Positions 1-11,900 of a stretch of DNA of 64,000 nucleotides are shown here, piece after piece; positions within the stretch are counted from its first letter, which is position 1, and each line of letters opens with the position of its first letter. The stretch is from the NCBI RefSeq assembly GCF_040807025.1, contig NC_090964.1, positions 7,650,214-7,714,213 of the forward strand, written 5' to 3'. This DNA is from Struthio camelus. Taxonomy: Eukaryota > Chordata > Aves > Struthioniformes > Struthionidae. Under the pieces are notes generated by a model. The model was given only the letters and a program-made list of their open reading frames with translations. It was not told the origin of the DNA and did no database searches. The translations under genes and the position numbers were made by a program.

Positions 1-2648
1 AGCATCAGTCCTTTTCATAGCAATCCCCTCTAAAGGAATAAGCTCTTTCTCCTCTGTCCAAGAGCAAAATCATATCTACCAATGCTTTGGGTAAATTTCT
101 CCGAAGTGAATTAGCCAACATGGAGTTTGCAAGAGTACAAAGAATACTATTTTATTGATCATGCTTTGTTAAAGTTCACCAACCCGTTCCACTTCCGTGA
201 ACGGAAACTATAGGTTAATTCATTTGGAACCAAAAGGCTTGAAAGTCCAGTTCCGGAAATTTTACTTGCACAGAAGTAAACAGAACCACACATGCACAAC
301 ATTACGTGTAGAACCGCATCCGAATACTGATGACTTGTTAACAATTCAGAACAAACCCAAAGTTCACATGTGAAGTTTATTCAGGAAACTACCAACACAA
401 CTGCTCCAAAACATAGAAATTTAATATATGCAGTTTCTTATGCACAGAGGAAGGGGGTACATACAAGTAACAATATAAGCTACTAAGGAACTGGAAGATA
501 ATAAATCAGAAAAAGCTCCAAATTCTTAAGGGACCCCTCTACTTGATCAGAAAGCAGTCTGAATTGGCAAAGGTAAGGTGCTACAAAGCCATGAAATGCT
601 GCAAGGGAGCTGAAACTCTTAACATGTCCGTTTGTTATGCTGGAACACAGCAATCCTAAAGACCAATTGTGGCACTGGTACTTGCCAGGATTAAGTCTCT
701 TTAAGAACTGTTTATAATATTTGCAATATAATACGTGGCTTACATGCTAGAAACAAATGCAGCATTTGTCAGACCACTCTAGAAATTAACATTCTTTTAA
801 AAAAAAATTAATTATCTCTTTTCCCACCCAGAAGTGTATAAAAAGCAGTGAAATTTTGCTTAACCAGTTTACAACACATGGCAAGCAATAAGGGTTACCA
901 AATAAGACCAGAAGCCAATACAACTGGAATTTCAAGGCAGAAACAAAATAGTGAGCACTGACAACTTTGCAGAAGTATGAAGAACAGAAAGAATTAACAG
1001 CAGCAGCCTTCTTTGCTAGACGAGCTGAAACTGCTGCTCTGACATAGTTTTGTCATTTCTGTGAGAACTTTATTTTCTTCTGAACCCAGACTATAACCAG
1101 GTTGCCACACAGTTTAGTGCCATAATGTTACTTTAAGATACACACACAAACAGAATCACCTTTCACAGACGAGGCTAAAAAAAATACTAAATTTCTAATT
1201 CAGAGCTTTTAGGCTCAGTAATTCCACTATCAATGACAATTACTTGATTTGTAAACTTTTAACCAATTGCATTAGAAAGGACAAGCGCTCATTTAACTTT
1301 TAATTATTTTTCTCTTCAGCTTTTTCTTGTGGAGATCCTAGCATGCATATGACATGTTTTTACTAGGCTAGTAGCATAACTGAATTAAGTGTAAGGGATA
1401 CACATGCCCTCATGCTTAAAAAGCATTCAAGTTCAAAGAATATAAAATAATTGGGCTGAACGGCAGAATGAATCTCGGACATACAGGTTTAAGCAGTCTC
1501 AGACACACCAGTTTTCAGAACTGTCACAGAAACTAAAAAAAAAGAAAAAAGTAACTTTATTGTTAAATATTTCTCAACATTACCCTAATTTGTTCACTGC
1601 CTGGGAATTGCCACATTAGCCTTCACTTTCCATTATCCTAAACAGAGCAACCAGGAAAACTATTTACCCTCTACAGAGCATCTATTAGTTCAGATTAGTG
1701 GGAGAAAAGGTTAAGAAAGAAATATTCTCTGTATAGGTTATTATTGAAGAGAGAAAAATTTCCTCTAAAAAAAAAAAATAGCACCACCATAGGGGAAAAA
1801 AATGGATGACAAAAAAAAAAGCCAGTAACCTAAAAAAATCGTTTTAGTTCTTCTTTTTGCTTTGAACACACTTAGTAATCTTTGTGCAGAGAGTTTTAAA
1901 ATTTCTCTCTCCATATGGCGTTTTTTTTTTATTATATGTTTTGAAGGCAGGCACCACGGCACGTTTCACTTTTCACCGTAAAAGCAGGTTCACCTCCCAC
2001 CTGCCCCTCGGCGTTTTCTCCCACACTTCCTCGTGTGTAAGAGCCGTCAGACTTTTGCTCGGGAGCCAGCCGGGGAGGCGGCGGGGGGGACTCCGCGCAG
2101 GACAGGCCGCGGCCCGGCGGGACGCCTCCTCCTCCGGCGCGGTTACAGGCTCAGCGGCCCGCACGGCCCCCAGCTACGAGGCTCCGGGCAGGAAGCGACG
2201 GGGCCGGGCCGCGGAAGCACCGAGCCGCGGGTCCGGGCCGGGCGAGCGCAGCCCTCGGCGGCGGCGGCCGGTGCTTGTGCCGCAGGCACGTGTCGCCCGC
2301 CGCGTACGGAGCGGCTGGTCCCTCCGGTAAACGCGGGCCCGGGGCGGCGAGGCCTCTGCCGGGCCGCTCCCTCCCTCACCCCTCCGCCCCGCGGATGGGC
2401 CGCGCCGCACCGGCCTCCTTCCCGCCGCCATTTTCTTCGCGGCGGCTCCTCACAGGAGCCTGCGCAGGGCGGGGGCGGGGGGCACGGCGGCGCTCCTCGG
2501 GGGAGCGCGGCGCCAGCGGCTTCGCCAGCGGCCGGGCGGGGGAAGGGGGGAGGCCTGCAGCGGCCCGGCTCCGCCGCCCGGGCCCCCCCGCGGGGCTCCC
2601 CCGCCCCTTTCGGCGCCCGCCCGCCTCCCCCCCGAGGCCGGCACTTAC
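1..2648 (-). other. SRRM1: SRRM1 intron 1 (partial)
   Basis: This stretch follows the GTAAGT-like donor of SRRM1 exon 1 and should be the start of intron 1. From about 1 to 1,950 it is AT-rich with A and T runs. From about 2,040 it enters the CpG island. I looked on the minus strand for the second SRRM1 exon (start of the PWI-domain region) and did not recognise it, so it probably lies beyond the left edge. The open frames here do not resemble proteins I know. Confidence 0.6.
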
Positions 2649-2669
2649 GCGGAAGAACCCCGCGTCCAT
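2649..2669 (-). CDS. SRRM1: SRRM1 coding exon 1 (start codon and first 7 residues)
   Basis: This is the first coding exon of SRRM1 (SRm160), a nuclear serine/arginine-rich splicing coactivator found in spliceosomal and exon-junction complexes. The seven codons read MDAGFFR, the start of vertebrate SRRM1, and are followed at once by a GTAAGTG donor (2648 leftward). The ATG sits in a CpG island, as expected for a housekeeping splicing factor. The position agrees with synteny: in human SRRM1 follows NIPAL3, RCAN3 and NCMAP on the same strand, as here. The PWI domain and SR-rich body are off the left edge, so most of the protein cannot be examined. The call rests on a short peptide, the exact donor and gene order. 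The longer minus-strand frame through this ATG runs into the intron and is not the real protein. Confidence 0.85.
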
Positions 2670-3010
2670 CTTGCCTCCTCCGCCTCCTCCTGGTCGCAGC
2701 GCGCTCCCTGTCCCGGCGTGCACCGCGCGCCCGCAGGCCCCCTCGCACGCTCGCCGCGCTAGGGGAGGGGAGGGGAGGAGCGCGGGCGCGCCTGCGCGCG
2801 GCGCGAGGAGAGGGCGCGGGGGCGGGGCCGAGCGCTCAGCACGCAAAGGTTCTCCGGCGCCAGGCAATTGGCGGGCGCGGCCGCGGAGGGTCGGTGCGCG
2901 CGCCGGAGTCGGCCAATCAGAAAGCGTGACGTTCCAGCGGGGCGAGGGGGTGGCTGTAAGACGCTCTTTTACGGGAGTGGGGGGGGGGGGGGAGGAGAGT
3001 AGTGTTGTCC

Positions 3011-3020
3011 TCTCGCGAGA
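3011..3020. promoter_or_regulatory. TCTCGCGAGA palindrome (CGCG element)
   Basis: A perfect 10-bp palindrome, TCTCGCGAGA, lies about 340 bp upstream of the SRRM1 ATG inside the CpG island. This CGCG element is a known vertebrate core-promoter motif, bound by BANP and methylation-sensitive. Its use here is inferred from sequence and position only. Confidence 0.6.
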
Positions 3021-3340
3021 CGTTGGCGGTGCGCGCGCAGAGCCCGGGTCAGGTGACCGCGCGGGTAGCGGCGCCTGCGCGCGGGGCCAACGGTCGTTGC
3101 CGCCTTCCTCAGCGCCACTGTTGTGGCGGGCGCCCTCTCGTCAGGGGTTTGGTAGGCCCGGCCCGTCTCGTTGCCCCTCTGGTGAGGGGTAGGAGTCAGC
3201 TCACGGGCAGGTTCTTCCTCAGCAGAGCAGGGGCCTCCAGGCCGAGGCGCGGGTACGGCCTCACAGATGAGAGCAGGGCCCTTGCGCCGCCGGGGGGAGG
3301 GGGCGGCCGCCGCGGCTTTGAGGGGGTGGTGACCTTGCTG

Positions 3341-6300
3341 CTGGGCTTACTGCCTCCGGCACGGCAGCCCAGGCCTCTGCCTGCCCCTCTTTGGCCCTGG
3401 GGTGCTTCCTGGGAACGTTGTGGGGTAGGGGATTTGTCAAGCTCCACGTGCAGCTCCTGCTGCTGATTTCTGTGAGCAGTCTTGCCCTCCATCCCAATTA
3501 AAAATAAATTAGAATATGTCTCATGCAAACAAAACCCTTTAGTGGAGCAGATTGGTCTATGAAAGGTGCACAATAGGAGGGGAGAGTAAAGTAGTTGCAG
3601 TCCCCTGAGATTAATACAGAATTACCTTAAGTAGCAGCCCTGCTTTCTACGGAAAAGAAATTCATATGTCTGTATCTTGAAAAAGAGTGGTTTCCTTTAA
3701 GTCTGAATAAAGTTAGGTTGTACTTGATTGAAGCACAACACATTCTTCCCACTTTATCAGCAGTCATTAATAAGTTTAACACATGGGAAATACGTGGGTT
3801 TACAGGTGCCTTTTTTAAAAATAAATTGGCTGTGGGACTCGAGATAGGACCTAAGGGTACTCTTAATTAATTTTGTCTGCTTAGACTTGAAATTCACATG
3901 TCTTTTCTGCATTTTGCCCATCTCAATTTGAGATAATGCTTTTACTACTTAACAGATCTGACGTTGAGGGGAGAGTGGGAAGGAGAATTGGGCTGCGGAT
4001 GGAAGTAGTTTCTGAAATACAGTAAAGTTCACACTTCACGTTATTTCAGGATTTGATCAGTTGACAAACTCGGGAGTTGCAACCTGTTACATGGAAGCAG
4101 GACACTAGGTGGAGACACGTACTCTCTGCTGACATGAGGTAGTGCATGTATCCAGAAGGTGGTGGAAGCTGGCTTGCAGAACTTTTGGGAGTTTGGACTT
4201 ACCCAAAAGTGAAAATTGAAACATTTTACTAGAGTAACTGTATCAGTAGAGTTAAAGTGCCAGCTGTAATACTCAAGGATCCAGTCTACTGAACCTATAC
4301 ATTCTAAAAGACTTTTAGGAACAAGACAAAAATACTAATTCGTGCAAGACCAACTGCGGAGTGACTGCTGAATATGCCCTTACAAAATTTTAAGGACATA
4401 GAGATATTGTGATATAACCTGCATACTGAATGTTCTGTCATTGCTGAATGCTGCTCCTTTTATATTTTTAAAAGAGAAAAATTTAACCAAAGAATGGTGT
4501 AAGAAAGCAGAAAGGTTATCTGCTTGTATTGAATTGCTAAGCAAAAAGGCACTTGGAGGCACTGTGCCGCTAAGGGAGGCTTTCAGACTGAGCAGCCTCT
4601 CCTAGTATCCTGGTTGGGAAGTATTCTACTTTGTATCAATTTGCACTGCTCTATGGATAATCTGTAATGAGTTTGTGCAGATAAGTTAATGCACTTACAC
4701 TGCCTAGTCTCTCCAAAACTTACATAGTTTGGGATTTCTTTAATAGACCAATTTGCAATATTAGTTTTCAGCTTTTTTTTTTTTTTTAAACCTGCAGATT
4801 TACCTGATGGCAGACCTGCATGCACAGGCAGCCAAAGGGGAACTTTTCTAAAAACTGAGGATTTGAAAGGGGAGGCCAGGTGTCTAGAACAGGGCAGGTC
4901 AAATTGTTACTACAGCAGTTATTGTTGCAGGGACAAAGGTATTGTGGGATTGTTTCTAGAAAACTGTTAAATCTAGAGCAAATTACACAGTATTATAGTG
5001 GTAGTACTGTAGAAATACAGTGTTCTTTTTTTCTTAAAAAGGTGATTTCACTAGATCAGCATAAACTCATGATTTTGCTGGCACTGCTGGATTTAGAATG
5101 GGTTGGGGAGGCCTCCCAGCTGTGCCAATAGAAGACAAATTTTACTGGTAAAACAGAGCACACTTTGAATCTTGCAGATTAAGCGATGTTAGTGTGGTCA
5201 AGGCAGTAATTCTTCCCTCTCCCTGAAAGTAAAACAATTCTGCCAATGCAGACTTGCTTATGGAAGTATTGCTTACGCTAAGTCAATGCAGTAAAATAAG
5301 CTTAATTGTTGTGAAATGCCTTGCATGGCATCTTCAGGCTACCCCGGAATAAACCAATTGAAACAAGAAATTCTTAATGGTGTCATTATACTAGTTAAAT
5401 TTTTAAGCATAATCTAGGTTATAAAAACAATTTTTTTACTAGAATAATTCTGTAAGTGTGAGGTCAACAAAACTTGCCAGAAGCAGAGCTGACTGATAGT
5501 GTGAAAAAAATAACAGCAAGGCAGGACTTAGCTTTTCTAAAGATCTTGATTTTTATACAGTGGAATATTCTCAAAAAAAAAAAAATCCTTAGATGTTCAT
5601 AGACAGAAACGAGAGGCCAACTCCTTTACATTTTTAGAAAAAGTCTCTTGACTTCCCCGGTTCCTTCTGAATGATTATATCAGTCATTATTGCCACCAAA
5701 ATAAGTTAGAGAACTAGAACAAGTAGAATATTTACAACAAGGTTTAGAAACGTCACAAAGAGCTGTCTTAATGTTTAGTTTGGAATTAAGATGCCATGCT
5801 CCAGTTTCATTTAAAAAAGTAATTGCAAAGTAATTGAGCTTTCGTTTAGTTTCTGCACAAAAATACCAGTTAGTAAAGGTGACCTGTTCAAGAGATGTCT
5901 TCATATCTTGAAATTAAAAAAAAAAAAATTGCTCCAGTCAATCACTACTTTACTCTGAGATCTGTCAGCTTTGTTTTTGTCACTGTATAATTTAAGAGAG
6001 GAACTGTCCAGGGGAGTCATGATTTGTAACAGCGTTGGGAAGCATTGTGAGTGAACTGCTGCAAGACAAAGAAAAACTGCTTTAAAGCTGCAGGCTCTTT
6101 GTGACCACTTAAATTAGACAAGAATAACTTCTCTCTCTGCACCTCTCTAAAAGGCGTTAAAATACTCTAGTAACAGTTTTACTAAAGTCTTCAAACAGGC
6201 TGGAGCCCTCTAATGGTCATGATAGCTTAGAGCTAAGCTCTGGCAGTGTCTTAATATAAAGGACACCCTTAACACGATAAATCCAGGCTAAAATGTTCCC

Positions 6301-7243
6301 ACTGTATTCATTTCACACTTTGTCTAGCTATTCGAGTGAGCGATTCCATGATATTTAAGATATGTGTCAAAGGGTAGAGATGGTGTTTCTTAGAACCTCA
6401 CGTACTCCTGTTTGAGAGAGAGTTCAGCTACTCAACTTCTTCCGAATCATTACCATCTCTTCTGTCAGTCAGCGTTTCAGGGGTGCTTTGATATGCAGAC
6501 TGGAGACAATCAGCCGCAGAATGCCTGACAATGCTTCTGTATGTTCACACTCAGTGGGCTGTGAAATATTCTTGGGAATTTTTTTGTTGCGTTACTGTAC
6601 ACCCACAATCATCACACTTGCAAAACAACATCACTTTCAGTTACTTTTTAGAAAAAATATCTAAAAATAGTTCAAACTTAATCTGCATTAGAGAACAAAG
6701 CATTTCAGGAAGTGAGTTGTAGAAAAGTAGCTATTTGAAGCTTCACTTGCTTTATACTGTATTTCCATGTTTACGTTTTCAATTAAAGAACTTCTCCTCA
6801 GTTTTTGTATAAGACAAAACATTCTAACAGAATTCCAGCAATGAACCTAGAGCAATTATTGGCACCAGAGTGAAAACCCTTAAAAGTAGGGTTAATCTGG
6901 AAACTGGTCGGTTACCAAGCGTATAGAAACATTTTAAAAATTCTTCAAAATACAAAGTAACTTTTTAAACTAAAACCATACATATATGGTATTAGAAACA
7001 GGAAAGAGAAGTAAAGATAAATACAGTTTTGCTAATTCACATATTATCCATCGTGTATAAAATAGACTACAAACATGTTTCACATAAATCTTAACAAAGC
7101 CAGGTTCAGCCAGTCAGAGCTGCAGTTTTTCTTCCTGTTTGTCTTCAGTCACTGCAGAAAAGAAAAAGCTCAAACTGTATGAGTAAGCAAGGGCTTCAAG
7201 AAATATGAGCGCGCATCTTTTCTTCCACCAGAAACGTGCTTGT
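3341..7243. other. Intergenic region between NCMAP 3' end and SRRM1 promoter
   Basis: AT-rich sequence without a recognisable gene, RNA or mobile element. It has short poly(A)/poly(T) runs, for example around 4772-4788 and 5572-5585. If NCMAP uses a distal polyadenylation site, part of the right half is 3' UTR. The open frames are under 90 codons and have no family resemblance. Confidence 0.5.
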
Positions 7244-7249
7244 TTTATT
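7244..7249 (-). terminator. NCMAP: Candidate NCMAP polyadenylation signal AATAAA
   Basis: AATAAA on the minus strand, about 260 bp past the NCMAP stop codon, with G/T-rich sequence about 20 bp further on. It is the nearest canonical signal I noticed. More distal signals may be used instead. Confidence 0.3.
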
Positions 7250-7509
7250 TGGTCATTCCATACTCAGGGCTCTGTAAGAAGGCTCTTAAGGTTTCTGATG
7301 ATTTGAATGCCTCCACCAGCTGATCTCTGCCATGGTCCAGTCCTTTTATTTTTCCTCCCAAAGAGAGAAAGCAGGACTAACTGCAATCTATAGGCAAAGT
7401 AACAGCTAGTCACTGTTCCAAATGCAGTGCTGCTTTGCTGAAGAGTCCCAGGTCCAGGTAAATAAGGATGCCAGCTCTTTTCTCTCACAGGCAGGATGTG
7501 CATTCACAG

Positions 7510-7651
7510 TTATCTGTTCTGCATGTGGATATCCACAGGTATGAAAGTCACTGTAGGTTGCTGAGTAATGCTGTTGCTGTTCTGCCCTAAAGCAGGTGAA
7601 AGTGTGGTTTTGGTGCTTTTGGGCTCCAGCTCTCGCTTCACTCTCATGCGC
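7510..7651 (-). CDS. NCMAP: NCMAP last coding exon
   Basis: The acceptor ACAG leads into 142 bp ending in TAA at 7512-7510. It encodes the basic juxtamembrane stretch and a Ser/Thr/Gln-rich cytoplasmic tail. The first base completes the split Arg codon. The tail motif TVTFIPVDI is the part I recognise best from mammalian NCMAP. Confidence 0.95.
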
Positions 7652-8686
7652 CTGTAAAGGTAAAAATGAAAGTGTTACCAGCGCTGGCACTTCTTGTGGT
7701 CTCTCCCATGGTAAATACTGGGAAGATGCCAGCAAAAGCAAGTTGCATTAAGCAGCTGGCTATTGAGAATTCAATACAGGCCAGGATTTTATCCTAGAGA
7801 TACTAAATGGCAAGTCAGTGCTTCTAGAACTGATGTGCAAGTCTAACCTAATGCCCTAAAAAGTGAGAAAGCAAACTCCTCTCTGGTGGCCTTGATGCAC
7901 GCAGCAAACCTTTCCTATGTCAACAGGAGTCCCTAAAAAGAACATCCTCCATCAAGTACCTACTCCCACTTCTTAGCAATTCAGTCACAGGACACTGACT
8001 GTGAGATTCAGGACGCTTCAATCGAGTACATTATAGTTGGAATTCCTCTTGAAGAGTATACACATAGCAGTGATCTTGGTTTACCTCGTCTAACCCTAGT
8101 GAAGTTAAGAACCCAGCCACCTACCTGTTGTATGTTTTCAATATGAGCAGAACCACTGTAAAAATAATAATCACTCCTACTACGATGGCAGCAACTATTG
8201 CTCCAGAACCTAGCAGGGAAGCAGAAAGGGAAAAAGTCTTATTTTAAAACTTGCCATTGTAGTGTTCGAAGTTTGCTAAGTTCAAGTTCCTTACTAAAAA
8301 GCTGCAGAAAGTCTCACTTCACTTTGTTACTTTTTATTCAGGGGAACAATTTGGGATGCGACACTTGGGAGCAAGAAAGGAAGGGGAAGGCTAAGTTGAA
8401 ATTACTGAATGCTATTACCAGAGCATTCAGGTGCCGCATAAGAACTAGAGGACACACAAAAAAAATGTTCTCTTTATCTCATTTATACTTAAATACACGA
8501 GCAAATGTACACACATAAGTTTGGACATTGCTGCTGATCTAATCAAGATATGGTAGTTTCATCTCAGGAACAAAAAAATGCCACCTCATTATTTTTCTTA
8601 CTTTGATAGAGACTTTGTTCTTGAGACTTTGCGGTCACATTTACTGGGAACTGAGTGTTATTGATCAGTGGTGCGGCTGTCGTCAT
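7510..8686 (-). CDS. NCMAP: Non-compact myelin-associated protein (three coding exons)
   Basis: NCMAP (MP11) is a small single-pass membrane protein of peripheral myelin, found in Schwann-cell paranodes and Schmidt-Lanterman incisures. Exons 8602-8686, 8125-8209 and 7510-7651 join in phase to 103 residues; the human protein has about the same length. Residues 1-28 form a short outer segment with two N-glycosylation sequons (N9-N-T and N16-V-T). Residues 31-52 form one very hydrophobic membrane helix beginning SSGAIVAA. A basic stretch (NRRMRVKRELEPK, 56-68) then marks the cytoplasmic side. The tail ends TVTFIPVDIHMQNR, close to the vertebrate C terminus. All splice sites are GT-AG. There is no cleavable signal peptide. 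The gene lies between RCAN3 and SRRM1 on the same strand, as in human. Its promoter is probably the distant CpG island near 22.5 kb. Confidence 0.95.
8125..8209 (-). CDS. NCMAP: NCMAP exon encoding the membrane helix
   Basis: An 85-bp exon with acceptor CTAG and donor GTAGGT. It encodes residues 29-57, SSGAIVAAIVVGVIIIF onward, which is the single transmembrane segment and the first cytoplasmic residues (KTYNR). Confidence 0.95.
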
Positions 8687-8696
8687 CTTGAGTCAG
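8602..8696 (-). CDS. NCMAP: NCMAP exon with start codon
   Basis: The acceptor (pyrimidine-rich tract ending TTCTGTAG) leads into 10 nt of 5' UTR, then ATG at 8686-8684 and 28 codons plus one base, ending at a GTAAGA donor. Coding part: 8602-8686. It begins MTTAAPL and holds both N-glycosylation sequons. Because an acceptor sits just before the ATG, at least one non-coding upstream exon must exist. Confidence 0.93.
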
Positions 8697-8860
8697 CTAC
8701 AGAAGAAGAATGAAGAGTGATTTCACAAAATATTAACGAAAACATGACAGCACAATTCAGTGATAATTAGGCAACTACCTAATCAAGACTGAGCATTATT
8801 TAACTTCTACTAAATGGGGTTCACTGAACTGGGGTTCTTAATGTTTTCTCTGTGGTGAAA

Positions 8861-8900
8861 ACCTGGCCCCACTGAAGTCAATGGAAATTTTGCTACGGTC
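8861..8900. repeat. Possible ancient amniote interspersed-repeat remnant
   Basis: The phrase CCCCACTGAAGTCAATGGAA looks like a decayed ancient repeat that recurs in reptile and bird genomes around a CTGAAGTCAATGG core. No boundaries can be drawn and I cannot name the family. Confidence 0.25.
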
Positions 8901-11900
8901 TAGTCTTGAGCAATTTTGCTTGGAATATACACAGCTTAGTATTAATAGGATAAAATAAGATATAAACACAACAACACCTTGTTACGCATATATTTATCCA
9001 AAAGTTGTACAACAGCATTAATGTATGTATTTTGAATGCTTTAGGATTTTAGGTTGTCACTTCAGATTATGAGATTCAGGACGCTGAGCAAATCAGTAAG
9101 TGAGAGGGCATCGGGGGAGAGGAAAGACCCAAAACCCCCACTATCCTCCATCCCAAAGTAGATTTACAGAGCTGTTTACATTATCTGTGAAGAGTTTGGT
9201 ACTCACTTTTCAGCAAAATGTATTTAAAAAGGGGGAAAAAAAGTCAGCTTTCCTGTTATTAAATCATCGCTGACAGGTGATGTAAGGATACTTCTCATTT
9301 ATGGCAATTAGGAGGTTTAGCAAAGCAAGCTAATAATAGAACTAATAATACTTTAAAAGGAGGAAAAATCCTTACAGCACAGAAAGGTTTCAAAACTCTT
9401 TTATAGAACAGACTTTAAAGCAGCTTCATTTGTCTAACATGAAGAGAAACAGTTCAATCCCATAACATGAAGCTCCAAAAGTCACATGGCAGACAGTGGT
9501 TATCCCACGGAGAGAAAAAAAAAAAAATATTACAGCCTGACTATGTCAGAAAGAATAAGTGATTGCTGGAAAAGCAGCTCACTCATACTAGTGTCATTTC
9601 AGGTCTATTATTGAAAGCGGACAAGCTTGCAAGTGGACAGCTGAAAATATAGCTGCTGCTGCATTTCGCTAAGGCAAAATTTTAGTTCTCAAAAGAGCAG
9701 TCTGTATGCTTACTGATTTTATGCGTGTTTCCCATGTTTTCCCAAACGTGACCTGTAACCGTAGCCATTAAAAGACTCCTTCAGTCTGAGAAGGGTGTGA
9801 ATACCACTTCAAACAGATCTCTGAAACCATTTCAACTCTTGGCTTCCGAGAGCTAGTACTCGCAAATTATCAGTCCAAAATTAAATTATATTTTGCAGCG
9901 CTTGATATTGCAACTGAGTTTCCCTTTTCAGACGCTCCCCAGTATACACATGAAGCAAGACTCTGCACTACTCTCTCTTGTACTCCTTTGGGATATTGTG
10001 GATCTGTGACACGTGCTTAGTAGCTTTAATTTTACATAGCACAAGATACAGAACAGCCAGAAGATTAACTGGAAAGAAATCAGTCAGTAATGAAGAGAAC
10101 TGCAAATCTGAAAGGCAGCCTCCTAAGACACATTCAGACAACTAGTTAATGACTGAAAATGTACCAATTCTCAGGTAACCTGTCCACCGCATGATTTTTT
10201 CTTCTCCGCTTCCCCCTTACTAAGGCTTTCTAAAGGATCCTCTGAAGTAGCATCCACCAAATAAAGCGACTGCAGTCACAGGGTACAATTCTGATTGCTC
10301 TTCACAGGCAGGGTTTTGTTTCAGCAGGGTGAAAAAAAAAAACGGTAGCTGAGTCAACAGCACAATCTATACTTGGGAGTCTCCATTTAATAGATATACT
10401 AGGAATGAGAGACCAGTAACTGGCAGGAAGGGAAACGGTCACTATTTCCAAATGTTTGCCTGGATATGAAATATCGGAATTGCAAGGTTGACTCAGTCAA
10501 ATGGTTCAGTCCTCTTAAGTTAAAAAGAGTTGGGGTTTTTAATTTAAAAAACAAAAATAACTCTGTCTCAGAATCTGTAACTGGGTCATTCTCCTCTGAC
10601 TGAATGATTCCTTTGTTCAACCAAGGCCAAGTTACTTCAGCAACATGATCATCTACTGCGGTCATAGTTCCTTCCATGCTGAAAGAAATATATTGTGTTA
10701 AGTTTACTCAGTCTTATTGTATAGCATAGTGATAGGCTTTACGTAAGTGTTGATGGAACCTGTGAGGAGATGCTGAAGCTTTGACAACAGCTCTGTGAGC
10801 ATCTGTCCTCTCCCCAACCCCATTCTTTTTGCAGCAGTGCTGATGAAGATCGTACCTGTCTGCAAGCGGAAGTTGAAGAGACCCTCCATCCGAGGTCTCT
10901 CTGTTTCCAGGGGAGAGCTTATGGAAACTTGGCCACTGCAAGCTAGGGGAAGCCAAACAAGTATTTCCTCTACAGACACAATCAGAAAAAGGCATGTACA
11001 ACTTTCACCTTGTTGCCTATGCCTAGGAGAGCACAAATGCCAGGCTTACAGAGGCATTTTTCTCTTGTTGTTGCCACTAAAACAAAAATTCCAAATGGGA
11101 AGGCTGATCGTCTTGTTTGTAAGCCCTGTAATATTCATACTTGCTAACTTTCATCTAGTTCAAACCAGCCTGGTAAAGGTGAGCTATCTGTGCATGAGTC
11201 ACCTATAACCAGAAAATTTTTATTGTTGTCAGTGAAACTGCCTGTTTACCAAAAGAATGAGTTTGTCCTACAGGCTGTGACAATCTGAGATGCAAAATGA
11301 AAAATGCACCAAAACTTTTCTCCTGTATCGTATAGTCACTGAGTTTACATGTGGTAATTAGCAGCTGAAGAGGTCCGGGGTTCCCTATCTCCGGCCTGGG
11401 TGGGAGGTGCCAATCTTTAGTTCTGCTGCTTTGCCTGCAAGAAGCCTCCGCTCCATTCCTCACCTATGAATCAGCAGGTTTATGCCTAACCAGGCTTGCG
11501 TTGGGAAACTCAAGGACGCAGCAAAGCCTGGTCAAGTCCATGGGAACCTATCAGTTTGAGGCGATTGTAAACTGATTCCTACTCTGTTTAGAAAAACATC
11601 TGGAAGATGAAGGGTGCTCAATAAAAGCTACATAGCAGGGGAGAAGGAATGGACTTTGATACAGCAATCACAGGACATTCTTTCTTTATGACACACAGTA
11701 TGTACTTCCCTCTGTGCATACACACCTTGCTTTTTGAGAGCCACTAATTCACCCATAGTTCTAGAGATTGGGGGTGGAAGCACACGTTGCTGGTTATTTT
11801 TGCATCCACATATTACGGAGCTGGAAATATTTCCACAGAGTTAAGCCTTGGGCACATTTCCACTTAAAACACCTTGGCAGATACAGCGTATAGGTTATTT

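Larger units (their letters stand above)
2040..3340. promoter_or_regulatory. SRRM1: CpG island, SRRM1 promoter
   Basis: About 1.3 kb is strongly GC-rich and dense in CpG, unlike the AT-rich flanks, and it encloses SRRM1 exon 1. Visible elements include CACGTG at 2287-2292, a GCCGCCATTTT YY1-like motif at 2424-2434, inverted CCAAT at 2867-2871, CCAAT at 2913-2917, TGACGT at 2927-2932 and TCTCGCGAGA at 3011-3020. There is no obvious TATA box, so dispersed initiation is likely. G-tracts at about 2762-2778 and 2978-2993 could form quadruplexes. Long open frames on both strands here come from high GC and are not counted as genes. Divergent plus-strand transcription is possible but not shown. Confidence 0.8.

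Noticed and set aside
2033-3192. Several overlapping open frames of 150-305 codons on both strands
   Set aside because: They lie in the SRRM1 CpG island, where stop codons are rare. The peptides are Gly/Arg/Pro/Ala-rich in every frame and carry no domain. Only MDAGFFR with its donor is supported.
8002-9085. 16-bp exact repeat TGAGATTCAGGACGCT at 8,002-8,017 and 9,070-9,085
   Set aside because: A single 16-bp match in 64 kb is near chance expectation and the flanks do not match.
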